Assembly (NCBI RefSeq): GCF_947497555.1
Contig: NZ_CANMGY010000003.1
Location: 62,001-126,000 of the forward strand
Direction: 5' to 3'
Source of the DNA: an uncultured Umboniibacter sp.
GTDB taxonomy: Bacteria > Pseudomonadota > Gammaproteobacteria > Pseudomonadales > DSM-25080
Length of the DNA: 64,000 nt
Below, in pieces: positions 54,683 through 64,000 of this stretch. The notes below the pieces were generated by a model. That model had not been told where the DNA came from and ran no database searches. It worked only from the letters and a program-made list of their open reading frames with translations. Numbering within the stretch: the first letter of the stretch is position 1; each line of letters opens with the position of its first letter. A program made the translations under genes and the position numbers.

Positions 54683-55579
54683 TTAGCCTCGCGGGTGATG
54701 GGTGCGATGCACCTCCCCTAATCGGGCTCTACTAACGTGTGTGTAAATCTGGGTGGTGGATAAGTCGCTGTGCCCCAATAACATTTGTACCGCTCTTAAA
54801 TCAGCACCGTGATTAAGTAAATGGGTCGCAAATGCATGGCGCAGAACGTGGGGAGAAATTGCCTCTTCTAACCCAATAGCCGCCGCGTACTTTTTGATTC
54901 GATACCAGAACGTCTGGCGAGTCATTATCGTCCCTCGTGTGGAGGGGAATAATACGTCACTTTGCCGTCCTTTTAACAGCTCCGATCGTGCGCTTTTCAT
55001 GTAAAGAACCAGCCACTCCTCAGCCTCCTCGCCTAACGGAACTAGCCTATCCTTAGCGCCCTTCCCCGTTACCCGAATAATACCTTGGTTGATATTAAGC
55101 GATAGTCGCGACAAATTTACGAGCTCGGATACCCGCAATCCAGTTGCGTACATAAGTTCGAGCATCGTCCGATCCCTGCATCCTAGCGGCGTGCTCGTAT
55201 CAGGTTCAGCCAATAAGAGCTCAACCTGTTGTTCACTAATATCCTTGGGGAGTCGCCTACCAAGTTTAGGCAAGTCAATATTTGCACAGGGATTATCACT
55301 GCGATAATTACTACTGATTAACCACAGGCAGAGGTTGCGCAAACTCGACAGCCGTCTTGCCTGTGACTTAGCCGAAGCTTCTTCAGTAAAGCCATTACTC
55401 AACCAATGTTTCACATCATCGCTTTTGAAACGATCAAGTGAGATATCAGTAAAGCGAATGAATTGGCTGACATCACGACGGTAACTTTCGCAGGAAAGTT
55501 TCGATAAACCAGCCTCAAACTGAAGGTAATGGCACCAGCCTTCCAGCCGATCCGCATTATGGGGATCCACGTCAACCAT
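54683..55579 (-). CDS. xerD: XerD, site-specific tyrosine recombinase
   Basis: Acts with XerC at dif to resolve chromosome dimers. 298 residues: N-terminal SAM-like domain, then the catalytic residues R in YATGLRVSELVNL, K in GKGAKDRLVPL, HxxR in ISPHVLRHAFATHLL, H in LGHSDLSTTQ and the nucleophile Y in IYTHVSRARL. First gene of the run reaching lysS. Confidence 0.95.
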   Translation of the reverse strand: MVDVDPHNADRLEGWCHYLQFEAGLSKLSCESYRRDVSQFIRFTDISLDRFKSDDVKHWLSNGFTEEASAKSQARRLSSLRNLCLWLISSNYRSDNPCANIDLPKLGRRLPKDISEQQVELLLAEPDTSTPLGCRDRTMLELMYATGLRVSELVNLSRLSLNINQGIIRVTGKGAKDRLVPLGEEAEEWLVLYMKSARSELLKGRQSDVLFPSTRGTIMTRQTFWYRIKKYAAAIGLEEAISPHVLRHAFATHLLNHGADLRAVQMLLGHSDLSTTQIYTHVSRARLGEVHRTHHPRG

Positions 55580-55607
55580 TACCCTAACTACTTCCGTGGC
55601 GAGTCAT

Positions 55608-56438
55608 CTATGCACCGGCTATGGCAAGAAGACTGAAGGCCGCCAACCATACGAGTTCCGCATTTTGCACTAATTGAAAGAGGCGCTCTAAGGACTTTTC
55701 ACCCTCATCGTGCGCGTCATTATCAATCACTAGCGCTGCCTTTGCTCCGTCACAAAGTAGTCGACTTGTACGAATGTGAAAATCAGTTAATGACTGCATA
55801 AGCACAGGCAGGGTGGTACTGAAATTCCCCACAAACGCATAGCCCAACAATGCTAAGCGCGCCGGGACCCACCCGGCTATATGCCGCAATTTAAAGAACC
55901 ACTTATCGTGCGCTGCGCCAATAAAGATAAGTCGCCAAGCCATCGCAAAGAGCGCACCTAAACCAAAGAAACTTTCGCCCAGCCAGTACCAGAAGAGAAT
56001 TGCGAAGAAATCAATGAAGGCACGACGAGCCAACGCCTGCCAAACTAGCTTATAGGCGCCTTCGCTGTCCGTAGGGCTATCGTAGCCAAGGTCCTTGGCC
56101 GCTCGCGCACCAACTTCCATCATCTCACCCGCTACCAGCTGCTCACGATAGTCATCGAAATGAGCGCGGAGGGACTGTTCTCCGAGGATCTGCACCAGGA
56201 CGAAGAGATCAATAAGGACAAGCGCCAAACTCCCCATCATGCCCATCGGCGACAGCAGCCAGTAAGCGAAGAAAAGCCCGCCTAACGGAATTGCCAAATA
56301 GATAATTCTGCTAGCAGCGGTACCCTTATCACCGGTGATATTCCACCAATTCCCCAACCAAACACGGCGCTGCAGGCGATGCCAACCTTCGCCCTTGCGA
56401 TAAAGCAAATACACCACTAACACTACAAAGAAACTCAT
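55608..56438 (-). CDS. ampE: AmpE-like inner-membrane protein
   Basis: 276 residues with four or more hydrophobic segments. It resembles AmpE: the N terminus VVLVVYLLYRKGEGWHRLQR and YKLVWQALARRAFIDFFAILFWY match the family. AmpE is classically linked to beta-lactamase regulation with AmpD; its molecular role is unclear. It overlaps ampD by four bases (ATGA). Confidence 0.87.
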   Translation of the reverse strand: MSFFVVLVVYLLYRKGEGWHRLQRRVWLGNWWNITGDKGTAASRIIYLAIPLGGLFFAYWLLSPMGMMGSLALVLIDLFVLVQILGEQSLRAHFDDYREQLVAGEMMEVGARAAKDLGYDSPTDSEGAYKLVWQALARRAFIDFFAILFWYWLGESFFGLGALFAMAWRLIFIGAAHDKWFFKLRHIAGWVPARLALLGYAFVGNFSTTLPVLMQSLTDFHIRTSRLLCDGAKAALVIDNDAHDEGEKSLERLFQLVQNAELVWLAAFSLLAIAGA

Positions 56439-56986
56439 GCCTTCTCCAATTCTTCCCTAAATTTCTGCCAAGCAAAGTGCGGTCCGGGATCGGTCTTTCG
56501 TCCTGGCGCTATGTGTTCATGCCCCACTATTCTATCTAACGTGAGGGCCGGGAAATATCCCTGTAACTGCTTTACTAAATCAACGAGCACCTGATACTGA
56601 ATCTTCTCGTACCCATCCTCATCACAACCTTCCAACTCAACGCCCAGCGAAAAGTCATTACAGTTTGAGCGACCGTTAAAGGACGATAAACCCGCATGCC
56701 AAGCCCTCTCAAGACAACTCACGTATTGGCTTAGCCTACCGTCTCTGGTGATAAAAAAATGTGCCGAAACTTCCAATCCTTCAAGATCTGCAAAGGAAGG
56801 GTGCTCATTGCCGCGAATCTGATTTAGAAACAACTTATCCACCCACGGGCCGCCATAACTACCCTCGGGCAAACTGATACAGTGGACTACGAGCAAGTCT
56901 ACCTCGCCGCTCGGCCGCGCATTAAAATTAGGCGACACCCGTTTCTGAGTATTCGCTAACCAACCGTCCCACTGCAATGATGACAT
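56435..56986 (-). CDS. ampD: AmpD, 1,6-anhydro-N-acetylmuramyl-L-alanine amidase
   Basis: Cytoplasmic zinc amidase in cell-wall recycling. 183 residues without signal peptide: VDLLVVHCISLPEGSYGG (first zinc His), VSAHFFITRDGRLSQYV, the Glu in SLGVELEGCDEDGY and the second ligand region VGHEHIAPGRKTDPGPHF with His and Asp. It is the first gene of the ampD-ampE pair, with nadC divergent. Confidence 0.95.
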   Translation of the reverse strand: MSSLQWDGWLANTQKRVSPNFNARPSGEVDLLVVHCISLPEGSYGGPWVDKLFLNQIRGNEHPSFADLEGLEVSAHFFITRDGRLSQYVSCLERAWHAGLSSFNGRSNCNDFSLGVELEGCDEDGYEKIQYQVLVDLVKQLQGYFPALTLDRIVGHEHIAPGRKTDPGPHFAWQKFREELEKA

Positions 56987-58170
<1,184 letters not shown>

Positions 58171-58224
58171 TCCTGCAGTTCTTAGATGGGCTACTATTAC
58201 ACTACAATTTCAGTCACCGCGAAA

Positions 58225-60087
58225 TTAAAGTACCGACGAACAACCTTCATAGTAAGGTATTCTAACAAGCTCTTCGAGTTGCATAGCGGTTCTAGTCCAC
58301 TCGACATCTAGATCCTCTTTAGATATGCATTCACCGAAGCCTCCATACCCTTCCGATGAAAACTTGAAACAATTCTGCCTTCCCGAATAACTTAAAACCG
58401 CCGAAGGCGTAACCCTTGCCACCTGCTTTTTGCCTAGCTCACTAACAACCTGGCTTTGGTCGAAAACCACCGCCGGCCCCTCCAGCACGAATTGCGTTAG
58501 ATTTTCCTCAATAATCCGGGATTCGTTCAAGGAATCCAAGAATAATGACGGCGAAACACGCCCAGTTTCCAAGTAAACTGCCTCCGAGGATAAATTAGGT
58601 GCGCCATGAATCAAACCGGCAACAGAAGACTCAACTTGCGCTAATAATGATTCATAGATTTCTACAAGTGACCCTAACTCATCACTCCTGCCTGACCTAC
58701 TTACTACCTTTCCATTCCTATACTGTAAAAAGACTACAGGTACTCGATATTGAGCTTCACTAAGAACTGATGTGCCATGCCCAGTTCCAGCAACGCTATG
58801 CTCTTTAAAGTAACCAATAGGCTGGTCGGTCATTTTTATGCTCTCTCCGTGATCTGAGTAGAAATAAACTAACGCATTATCTAAAAGCCCCATGACAGTA
58901 AGTGTATCAATATAGTCGCCAATCTGAGTCTCAACCTCTTGTATCGACAATAAGTAGTTATCATCGATTGAATACTCTCCGTGAGGTTCTGGATCATTGA
59001 CATAGGGCCAATGCGCCAAGGTGAAATGAGTATGTGCAAATATTGATTTTTCTTCGCCAACTAACTGATCGAGGATTTGAGTAGTAAAAATATTAGCCTC
59101 ATACATATCAGGCCTTGCCCTATTAATTACTCTGTAAGAATAGAAGTCACTTACCCATCGAAACTGATTAAGTAACACAGCCCATGGATGCTTTACAAAG
59201 GAGGATAATATCATCTCAGAACTTCCCGGCTGAGGACCGACGGTTACATCAAAACCATAACTTTCTGATATATTCGAAAACCGACGCTCGTCCATCGCGA
59301 AAAACGTTTTGTAGCCAATAGCTTTCAACTTTGCCGGCAATGATCTATCCAAAGCACAATTCTTCGGAGCCATTAAATTAAAACGTGCACCATGCTCGAT
59401 GGGTTGAAGTCCAGTTAATAGGCTAGTAAGCGCTACGTGTGTTCTCGCCATCGGTGTATATATGTTTGTATAAAATACACCACTCTCGCGGAGCTGTTCA
59501 AATACACCACCCGATGCTAAATCAAATGTATCTAAACGAAGCGAATCCACCCCAATTAGAAAAATGTTTGGTTGCTCCGTGACTTGGGGCTCCGCATCCG
59601 TTAACAGACTCCCATATACCAAAAAGCCTGCTGCTAAAGAACTCGAAAGCAAAACAAACGTAGCTAATTGCAAACCTTGATTCAAGAAATAGAAGAACAG
59701 TGCTAGGCAGCAGATTAGCGAACCAAGATTTAAAGTAAAGCTTTTGAACAGCGAATAAGTACTCTCAACATTTAGTAACGAGACCAAGGTAATTGCCGCT
59801 AATTGACTTAGTACAATTAGTAAAAATCTAATCTTGGGAATCGGCTTTGCGAACCTATGTATCAACCAGACTATTGGTAAATTTACTAAAAGAAGGAGCA
59901 CCAACTCAAGGAACAGAGTCTTCAGAAGTGGCAATAGCTCGGCGAACCCTAACTGAGAAACTACATAGTTGAAGTCGATAACTGTGCTAGGGAATCGCTG
60001 CAACAAACCGACCGAGTCTGAAAGCAACCAAAGTATTGAGATTAGAAGGCAATCCATCCCGATACGAAGGGGGGCTATCTTGTTCAT
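58225..60087 (-). CDS. Membrane sulfatase-fold hydrolase/transferase in the pilin-accessory position
   Basis: 620 residues from the ATG at 60087 (frame open to a TTG at 60105). Five N-terminal membrane segments (about 10-175) are followed by a periplasmic sulfatase/alkaline-phosphatase-fold domain: NIFLIGVDSLRLDTFD with metal Asp, TPMARTHVALTSLLTG with a candidate Thr nucleophile, FYSDHGES, and GTGHGTSVLSEAQYRVP with a metal His. The architecture is that of phosphoethanolamine, phosphoglycerol and LTA-synthase-like transferases. It lies directly downstream of pilA, facing nadC, where Pseudomonas keeps pilin-modifying accessory genes. GC in three 60-base stretches I counted is 37%, against 48% in nadC. 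The substrate is unknown; a pilin or lipid acceptor is an inference. Confidence 0.8.
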   Translation of the reverse strand: MNKIAPLRIGMDCLLISILWLLSDSVGLLQRFPSTVIDFNYVVSQLGFAELLPLLKTLFLELVLLLLVNLPIVWLIHRFAKPIPKIRFLLIVLSQLAAITLVSLLNVESTYSLFKSFTLNLGSLICCLALFFYFLNQGLQLATFVLLSSSLAAGFLVYGSLLTDAEPQVTEQPNIFLIGVDSLRLDTFDLASGGVFEQLRESGVFYTNIYTPMARTHVALTSLLTGLQPIEHGARFNLMAPKNCALDRSLPAKLKAIGYKTFFAMDERRFSNISESYGFDVTVGPQPGSSEMILSSFVKHPWAVLLNQFRWVSDFYSYRVINRARPDMYEANIFTTQILDQLVGEEKSIFAHTHFTLAHWPYVNDPEPHGEYSIDDNYLLSIQEVETQIGDYIDTLTVMGLLDNALVYFYSDHGESIKMTDQPIGYFKEHSVAGTGHGTSVLSEAQYRVPVVFLQYRNGKVVSRSGRSDELGSLVEIYESLLAQVESSVAGLIHGAPNLSSEAVYLETGRVSPSLFLDSLNESRIIEENLTQFVLEGPAVVFDQSQVVSELGKKQVARVTPSAVLSYSGRQNCFKFSSEGYGGFGECISKEDLDVEWTRTAMQLEELVRIPYYEGCSSVL

Positions 60088-60142
60088 ATGTTTTTGAAAC
60101 TCCAACTAGGATGGATACCTAAAACAGTTAGTAAAGAGTCGA

Positions 60143-60178
60143 AGAGTATAAGAGTATAAGAGTATAAGAGTATAAGAG
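60143..60178. repeat. 8-bp tandem repeat, four full copies plus half
   Basis: AGAGTATA four times in a row, followed by AGAG. On the coding strand of the sulfatase-fold gene it reads as TATACTCT repeats 56-91 bases before the ATG, a plausible promoter location. Unit length not divisible by three is irrelevant to frame here, but a change of copy number would change promoter spacing. Confidence 0.9.
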
Positions 60179-60391
60179 GGCCAACGCTAACGAGCTAAAG
60201 ATTATACTAGAGCACTAACAACCTTTGGAGTCGGAATTATGATCTTTACATTTAAGGACGACCTAGCACTTCAAATACTTCGACAGCAATAATGTATTGA
60301 ACTTTCTAAACGAACAACAAGAAAACGGCTAACTTCAGCAATATTCAGATAATTACAGGGTACTGCATCTAAGTACCGAGCTAACCAACGA

Positions 60392-60423
60392 AAAAGAGGG
60401 AGGGGCTAGCCCCTCCCTCTTTT
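60392..60423. terminator. pilA terminator
   Basis: Perfect 32-base palindrome with arms AAAAGAGGGAGGGGCT and AGCCCCTCCCTCTTTT. It ends in T on both strands, 23 bases after the pilA stop. Confidence 0.93.
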
Positions 60424-60445
60424 CTTTCTAACAGATCAGTCAAAC

Positions 60446-60877
60446 TTAAGATCCTGCACCACAACCTTTCGGGTGGTGAATCGTCTCATCGATAGTCGTG
60501 GTACAGGTCCACGTGCCCGTGTCGGCTCTAGTCAAAACGATGTTTGCGCCACCCACCGCTGGCGATGATGAGGCAGCGTCAAAACTGAAAGTAATTGACA
60601 TAACGCCGGATGTTACCGTTGAGTTCGAAATGTCACCCAAAGTATTGCCATCCGCGTCATAACCTAGGGTAGCTTCATCATCGGCAGTGATTGTTGCGGC
60701 GCGAAGAATTGCCTCCTCAGCTGCAGTTTTAAGCGGACTGATCGACGCTAGGCCTGAAGCCGCCTCAGAACGCGCAACGTAGTTCTGGTACTGAGGAATA
60801 GCTACTGCTGCCAAAATACCAATGATCGCAACAACGATCATCAATTCAATTAAGGTAAAACCCTTTTGATTTTTCAT
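60446..60877 (-). CDS. pilA: PilA, type IV major pilin
   Basis: 143 residues. Short leader MKNQKG cleaved before F by the prepilin peptidase, then the conserved N-terminal helix [20 protein letters not shown] with Glu5, [13 protein letters not shown], and a C-terminal disulfide loop bounded by the cysteines of [12 protein letters not shown] and [14 protein letters not shown] lies eight bases before the ATG and a sigma-54 promoter further upstream. Divergent from pilB. Confidence 0.96.
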   Translation of the reverse strand: MKNQKGFTLIELMIVVAIIGILAAVAIPQYQNYVARSEAASGLASISPLKTAAEEAILRAATITADDEATLGYDADGNTLGDISNSTVTSGVMSITFSFDAASSSPAVGGANIVLTRADTGTWTCTTTIDETIHHPKGCGAGS

Positions 60878-61289
60878 GATAATTCTCCATTATAAAATTT
60901 TATCGCATCACAGCGAAAACTGCTGTTAGTCGGAACACAAGCATTTACCGTGCCAATTTCACATCAGTAACCACTTACCACCTTTTAACAGGCTATTTTT
61001 CAGGGCAACGCTATTGCTTTTTTTCTAAGTAGGCAATTTCAGTGAGATCAAAGTCAGTTTTAAGAATCGACCCACCGACAATTTGCGTCACCAAAAGATC
61101 AGCCATCACGACGATTAATGTCACCTGGATTACAGTAATTGTTAACTAGCCAACTAAACCGCTAACACTCTGACAACAAGCCCTTCTTACTAATTTTCTA
61201 ACACCATCACCTTTTCCGCCTTAATGGTGCTGTTTAGAGACTAGGATTTGGGGTAAGCTAACTTTAAATCACAACGACGAAAACTTGCT
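60878..61289. other. Intergenic region between pilA and pilB
   Basis: 412 bases between divergent genes. It holds the sigma-54-type promoter of pilA at 60940-60955 and must contain regulator-binding sites and the pilB promoter. No small gene or clear repeat was found. Confidence 0.6.
60940..60955 (-). promoter_or_regulatory. Sigma-54 promoter of pilA
   Basis: On the minus strand TGGCACGGTAAATGCT: GG and GC separated by exactly ten bases, matching the -24/-12 consensus TGGCACG-N4-TTGC. It lies about 65-80 bases upstream of the pilA ATG. Sigma-54 control with PilR is the rule for pilA in this group. Confidence 0.75.
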
Positions 61290-63014
61290 ATGGCTTATAC
61301 GCAAAATGACGCCAACCTCTTAAAGCGGTTGGCAGAGGAACAACTGCTAACCGAAGAGCAATTAGAAGAGCTTCCCCCGTTACTCAAACGAGAGGAAAGC
61401 AGCACTATTGCCTACTTAGTTAATAATGAAATAATTAGCGATTCGGCTTTAGCCCGTTCGCAAAGTAAAGCCTATGGTTCGCCGCTGTTCGCTGTGGACT
61501 CAATGAACTCGGAGATGTTCCCCGATGATATTCTTAAGACAGAATTGATCGAGAAACTTCAAGTTCTTCCTCTATATGTTCGCGGCAGCCGCCTGTTTAT
61601 AGCAACCAGTGATCCTGCTCGCTTTGAAGTCTTTGACGACATCAAATTCGCCACCGGAATGAGTGTTGATGTCATTACCGTTGAGCATAAAGCCCTTACT
61701 GAGGCAATAGGACTATTTCTGAAGGGTTCTTCCAGTGAAGCAACATCCGGTATGGATGACCTCAATGACGATGAACTGGATGATATCGATACCGTGGATA
61801 CCGAAGTCGCTGATGATACAAGCGAAGAGGCGGCTTCCGAAACACCTATCGTTCGATTCATCAATAAGATGCTATTCGACGCGATTAAAATGGGTTCTTC
61901 GGATTTACACTTCGAGCCCTACGAAAAAGCCTATAGAGTGCGCTTTCGCACCGATGGAGTTCTTCATGAGGTCGCTCGACCACCTATTGCTACGGCCGGG
62001 CGGATATCAGCGCGCCTTAAAGTACTGAGTCAAATGGATATCTCTGAGCGCCGTAAACCGCAGGACGGTCGAATCAAACTGAAGGTATCCAAAACCAAAG
62101 CCATCGACTTCCGCGTTAACACGCTACCTACGCTGTGGGGAGAAAAAATTGTACTGCGTATTTTGGACCCTACTAGTGCGCAGATGGGCATTGATGCATT
62201 GGGTTACGAGGATGAGCAAAAGCAACTCTTCATGGATGCACTTAATCAGCCGCAGGGTATGATTCTGGTTACCGGACCTACGGGTTCGGGTAAAACCGTA
62301 TCGCTCTATACCGGCCTCAACATCCTCAATACCGAACAGCGCAACATCTCCACCGCCGAAGACCCTGTAGAGATCAACCTTGAGGGTATCAACCAGGTCA
62401 ACGTCAACGCGAAGGTAGGACTAACCTTTTCAACCGCACTCCGCTCGTTCCTCCGCCAGGATCCGGATATTGTGATGGTGGGAGAGATCCGAGATTTGGA
62501 AACCGCGGAAATTGCTATTAAGGCGGCGCAGACCGGTCACTTGGTACTCTCAACCCTGCACACTAACTCGGCACCGGAAACCTTAACGCGCCTGGCAAAC
62601 ATGGGCGTCCCATCCTTTAATATCGCTACCTCAGTGAACCTTATTATCGCTCAACGTCTTGCTCGACGCCTCTGCAAGAGCTGCAAAATACCGGCAGAGG
62701 ACATCCCGGAGGAAGTGCTTCAAAAGGAAGGTATTTTAGATTGCGGTTTCAATCCTGATGAGATGGAATTATTCCAGCCTAACCTTAAAGGTTGTGGCGG
62801 TTGTACCGGGGGTTACAAGGGGCGTGTTGGTATTTACGAAGTAGTTCGCATTACTCCGGCTATCTCTCGGATTATCATGGAAGAAGGAAACGCAATTCAA
62901 ATCGCTGATGCCGCTGCCGAAGCCGGCTTCAATAACCTCCGTACCTCAGCCTTACGCAAGGTCTGTATGGGCGTAACTAGCCTCGAAGAGGCCAACCGAG
63001 TAACCAACGACTAA
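61290..63014 (+). CDS. pilB: PilB, type IV pilus extension ATPase
   Basis: Hexameric motor that polymerises pilin. 574 residues: an N-terminal MshEN domain (about 40-160), an acidic linker (about 150-180), then the ATPase domain with Walker A GPTGSGKTVSLYTGL, Asp box ISTAEDPVEINLEGI, Walker B DPDIVMVGEIRDLETAEIA, the His box GHLVLSTLHTNSAPE, and a zinc-binding tetracysteine motif (RLCKSCKIP and GCGGCTGGYKGR). It starts pilB-pilC. Confidence 0.96.
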   Translation: MAYTQNDANLLKRLAEEQLLTEEQLEELPPLLKREESSTIAYLVNNEIISDSALARSQSKAYGSPLFAVDSMNSEMFPDDILKTELIEKLQVLPLYVRGSRLFIATSDPARFEVFDDIKFATGMSVDVITVEHKALTEAIGLFLKGSSSEATSGMDDLNDDELDDIDTVDTEVADDTSEEAASETPIVRFINKMLFDAIKMGSSDLHFEPYEKAYRVRFRTDGVLHEVARPPIATAGRISARLKVLSQMDISERRKPQDGRIKLKVSKTKAIDFRVNTLPTLWGEKIVLRILDPTSAQMGIDALGYEDEQKQLFMDALNQPQGMILVTGPTGSGKTVSLYTGLNILNTEQRNISTAEDPVEINLEGINQVNVNAKVGLTFSTALRSFLRQDPDIVMVGEIRDLETAEIAIKAAQTGHLVLSTLHTNSAPETLTRLANMGVPSFNIATSVNLIIAQRLARRLCKSCKIPAEDIPEEVLQKEGILDCGFNPDEMELFQPNLKGCGGCTGGYKGRVGIYEVVRITPAISRIIMEEGNAIQIADAAAEAGFNNLRTSALRKVCMGVTSLEEANRVTND

Positions 63015-63019
63015 TTATT

Positions 63020-64000
63020 ATGGCTACAGCAACGAAAGAAAAAGTATTTGAGTACTCTGGAGCAGATCGCCGAGGCAATAGCACCAAGGGTGAAATTCGC
63101 GCAACGAATAGTGCCGCGGCTAAGGCGCTGTTGAGCAAACAGGGGATCATTGCGAAAAAAGTCCGCCCCAAAGCCAAGCCACTGTTTGGCGCGTCGAAGA
63201 AAGTTACGCCTCAGGATATCGCACTCTTTACTCGCCAGCTCTCCACCATGATGAAGGCCGGTGTGCCGCTGATTCAATCCTTTGAGATTGTAGCGGAAGG
63301 CTCAGACAGTGCCGGGGTGAAAGAGTTGATGACCGACGTAAGAGATACCGTTGCGGGCGGAGAGAGCTTTGCAAACGCCATTCGCAAGCATCCAAAGTAT
63401 TTCGATGACCTATTTTGTGAACTGATTGCGGCGGGTGAACAATCCGGTGCTTTAGAGACCATGTTGGATCGGGTTGCCACCTACAAGGAAAAGTCTGAAT
63501 CACTCAAGAAAAAGATCAAGAAGGCGATGACCTACCCTATTGCCGTTTTAGTGATTGCCGCCATTGTGACCGTGGTGCTACTGGTAAAAGTCGTTCCACA
63601 GTTTGCCACCACCTTTGCGGGCTTCGGTGCCGAGCTTCCTGCCTTTACCCTCTTCGTTTTAGGTCTTTCGGAAACCATGCAGGCGAACTGGTGGAAGATG
63701 TTAATAGGTATCGGAATTATTGGTCTCGTCTTCAAGGAAGCAAAAGCCCGCTCAAAAGTCTTTGCCGACGGTGTTGATAAGTTCATTCTTAAGATCCCGG
63801 TTCTAGGTGCGATTCAAGAGCAATCTGCCATCGCGCGCTTCGCTCGCACACTTTCTACTACCTTTGCCGCAGGTGTGCCATTGGTTGACGCACTAGACTC
63901 AGTTGCCGGTGCTTCGGGTAATGCCGTCTTTCGGGATGCCTCAAAGCAGGTAAAGGAAGACGTCAGCTCCGGTATCGCGCTAAACGTAGCCATGCGCCAA
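63020..64000 (+). CDS. pilC: PilC, type IV pilus inner-membrane platform protein (C-terminal part outside the window)
   Basis: Anchors the pilus motor in the inner membrane. The ATG at 63020 lies five bases after the pilB stop; 327 residues are visible. The protein starts EYSGADRRGNSTKGE and has two GspF domains: ITPQ-like DIALFTRQLSTMMKAGVPL (about 70) and AIARFARTLSTTFAAGVPLVD (about 270). Membrane segments: PIAVLVIAAIVTVVLLVKVVP and WKMLIGIGIIGLVF. pilD would be expected to follow. Confidence 0.95.
   Translation, partial: MATATKEKVFEYSGADRRGNSTKGEIRATNSAAAKALLSKQGIIAKKVRPKAKPLFGASKKVTPQDIALFTRQLSTMMKAGVPLIQSFEIVAEGSDSAGVKELMTDVRDTVAGGESFANAIRKHPKYFDDLFCELIAAGEQSGALETMLDRVATYKEKSESLKKKIKKAMTYPIAVLVIAAIVTVVLLVKVVPQFATTFAGFGAELPAFTLFVLGLSETMQANWWKMLIGIGIIGLVFKEAKARSKVFADGVDKFILKIPVLGAIQEQSAIARFARTLSTTFAAGVPLVDALDSVAGASGNAVFRDASKQVKEDVSSGIALNVAMRQ

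Larger units (their letters stand above)
60106..60445. other. Intergenic region between pilA and the sulfatase-fold gene
   Basis: 340 bases, A/T-rich. It contains the 8-bp tandem repeat at 60143-60178 and the pilA terminator at 60392-60423. A 17-codon frame at about 60239 is too short to support. The promoter of the sulfatase-fold gene should lie here. Confidence 0.6.

Noticed and set aside
60239-60292. 17-codon frame with GGAG upstream between pilA and the sulfatase-fold gene
   Set aside because: Too short, without recognisable features; no support beyond the start context.

Overview
The window is a dense, housekeeping-rich chromosomal stretch of a gammaproteobacterium. Gene neighbourhoods match those known from Pseudomonas and relatives: cysM-rlmD-relA-mazG, lepA-lepB-DUF4845-rnc-era-recO, rpoE-rseA-rseB-rseC-mucD next to nadB, xerD-dsbC-hom-thrC-recJ-prfB-lysS, and ampD/ampE-nadC-pilA-pilB-pilC. 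Together with the MerR-controlled leucine/isovalerate (liu) operon and a TonB-dependent receptor, this points to an aerobic, probably marine member of the Pseudomonadales/Cellvibrionales range. I cannot name the genus from sequence alone. No rRNA, tRNA, CRISPR array, insertion sequence or prophage was seen.

Layout. 1-4.9 kb (minus): cysM-rlmD-relA-mazG, stringent response and cysteine synthesis. 5.0-7.4 kb: a lone Hpt phosphotransfer protein where gacS/barA often lies, a lipoprotein, a SMI1/KNR4 protein and a homocysteine methyltransferase. 7.4-12.3 kb: degenerate tandem repeats, DUF3820, a PuuC-like aldehyde dehydrogenase, a thioredoxin-like lipoprotein and an orphan TonB receptor. 12.4-20.3 kb: a CNNM/CorC-like CBS protein, then the complete liuRABCDE operon with a palindromic operator. 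20.3-22.2 kb: an unusual ExoIII-like pseudoenzyme and small conserved hypotheticals. 22.2-27.4 kb: the lepA-recO operon. 27.7-34.3 kb: a secreted hypothetical, the envelope-stress sigma-E cluster and nadB. 34.4-40.8 kb: ygfX-like/sdhE, ygfZ, DUF3549-sbcB, pyrB and two envelope proteins. 40.9-44.5 kb: potassium channel, patatin, DUF4136 lipoprotein and alkaline phosphatase. 44.7-46.7 kb: coaE-yacG, an AraC-type regulator and a broken small secreted-protein gene. 46.7-56.9 kb: lysS, prfB (with programmed +1 frameshift), recJ, thrC, hom, dsbC, xerD, ampE and ampD. 57.3-64 kb: nadC, a membrane sulfatase-fold enzyme, pilA, pilB and the start of pilC.

How the genes work together. liuA-E convert isovaleryl-CoA from leucine to acetoacetate and acetyl-CoA under LiuR. 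RpoE is held by RseA/RseB, and MucD is the periplasmic protease usually tied to that circuit. SdhE and NadB are both linked to flavin-dependent dehydrogenase or oxidase function, while NadB and NadC are two steps of de novo NAD synthesis. PilA, PilB and PilC build a type IV pilus; a sigma-54-type promoter precedes pilA.

The most interesting non-routine items are: (i) the sulfatase-fold membrane gene in the pilin-accessory position, with lower GC and an 8-bp tandem repeat upstream; (ii) the ExoIII-like protein that lacks the expected catalytic residues; (iii) the orphan Hpt protein at the gacS position; and (iv) a small secreted-protein gene interrupted by an in-frame stop. I found no clearly new multi-gene system.
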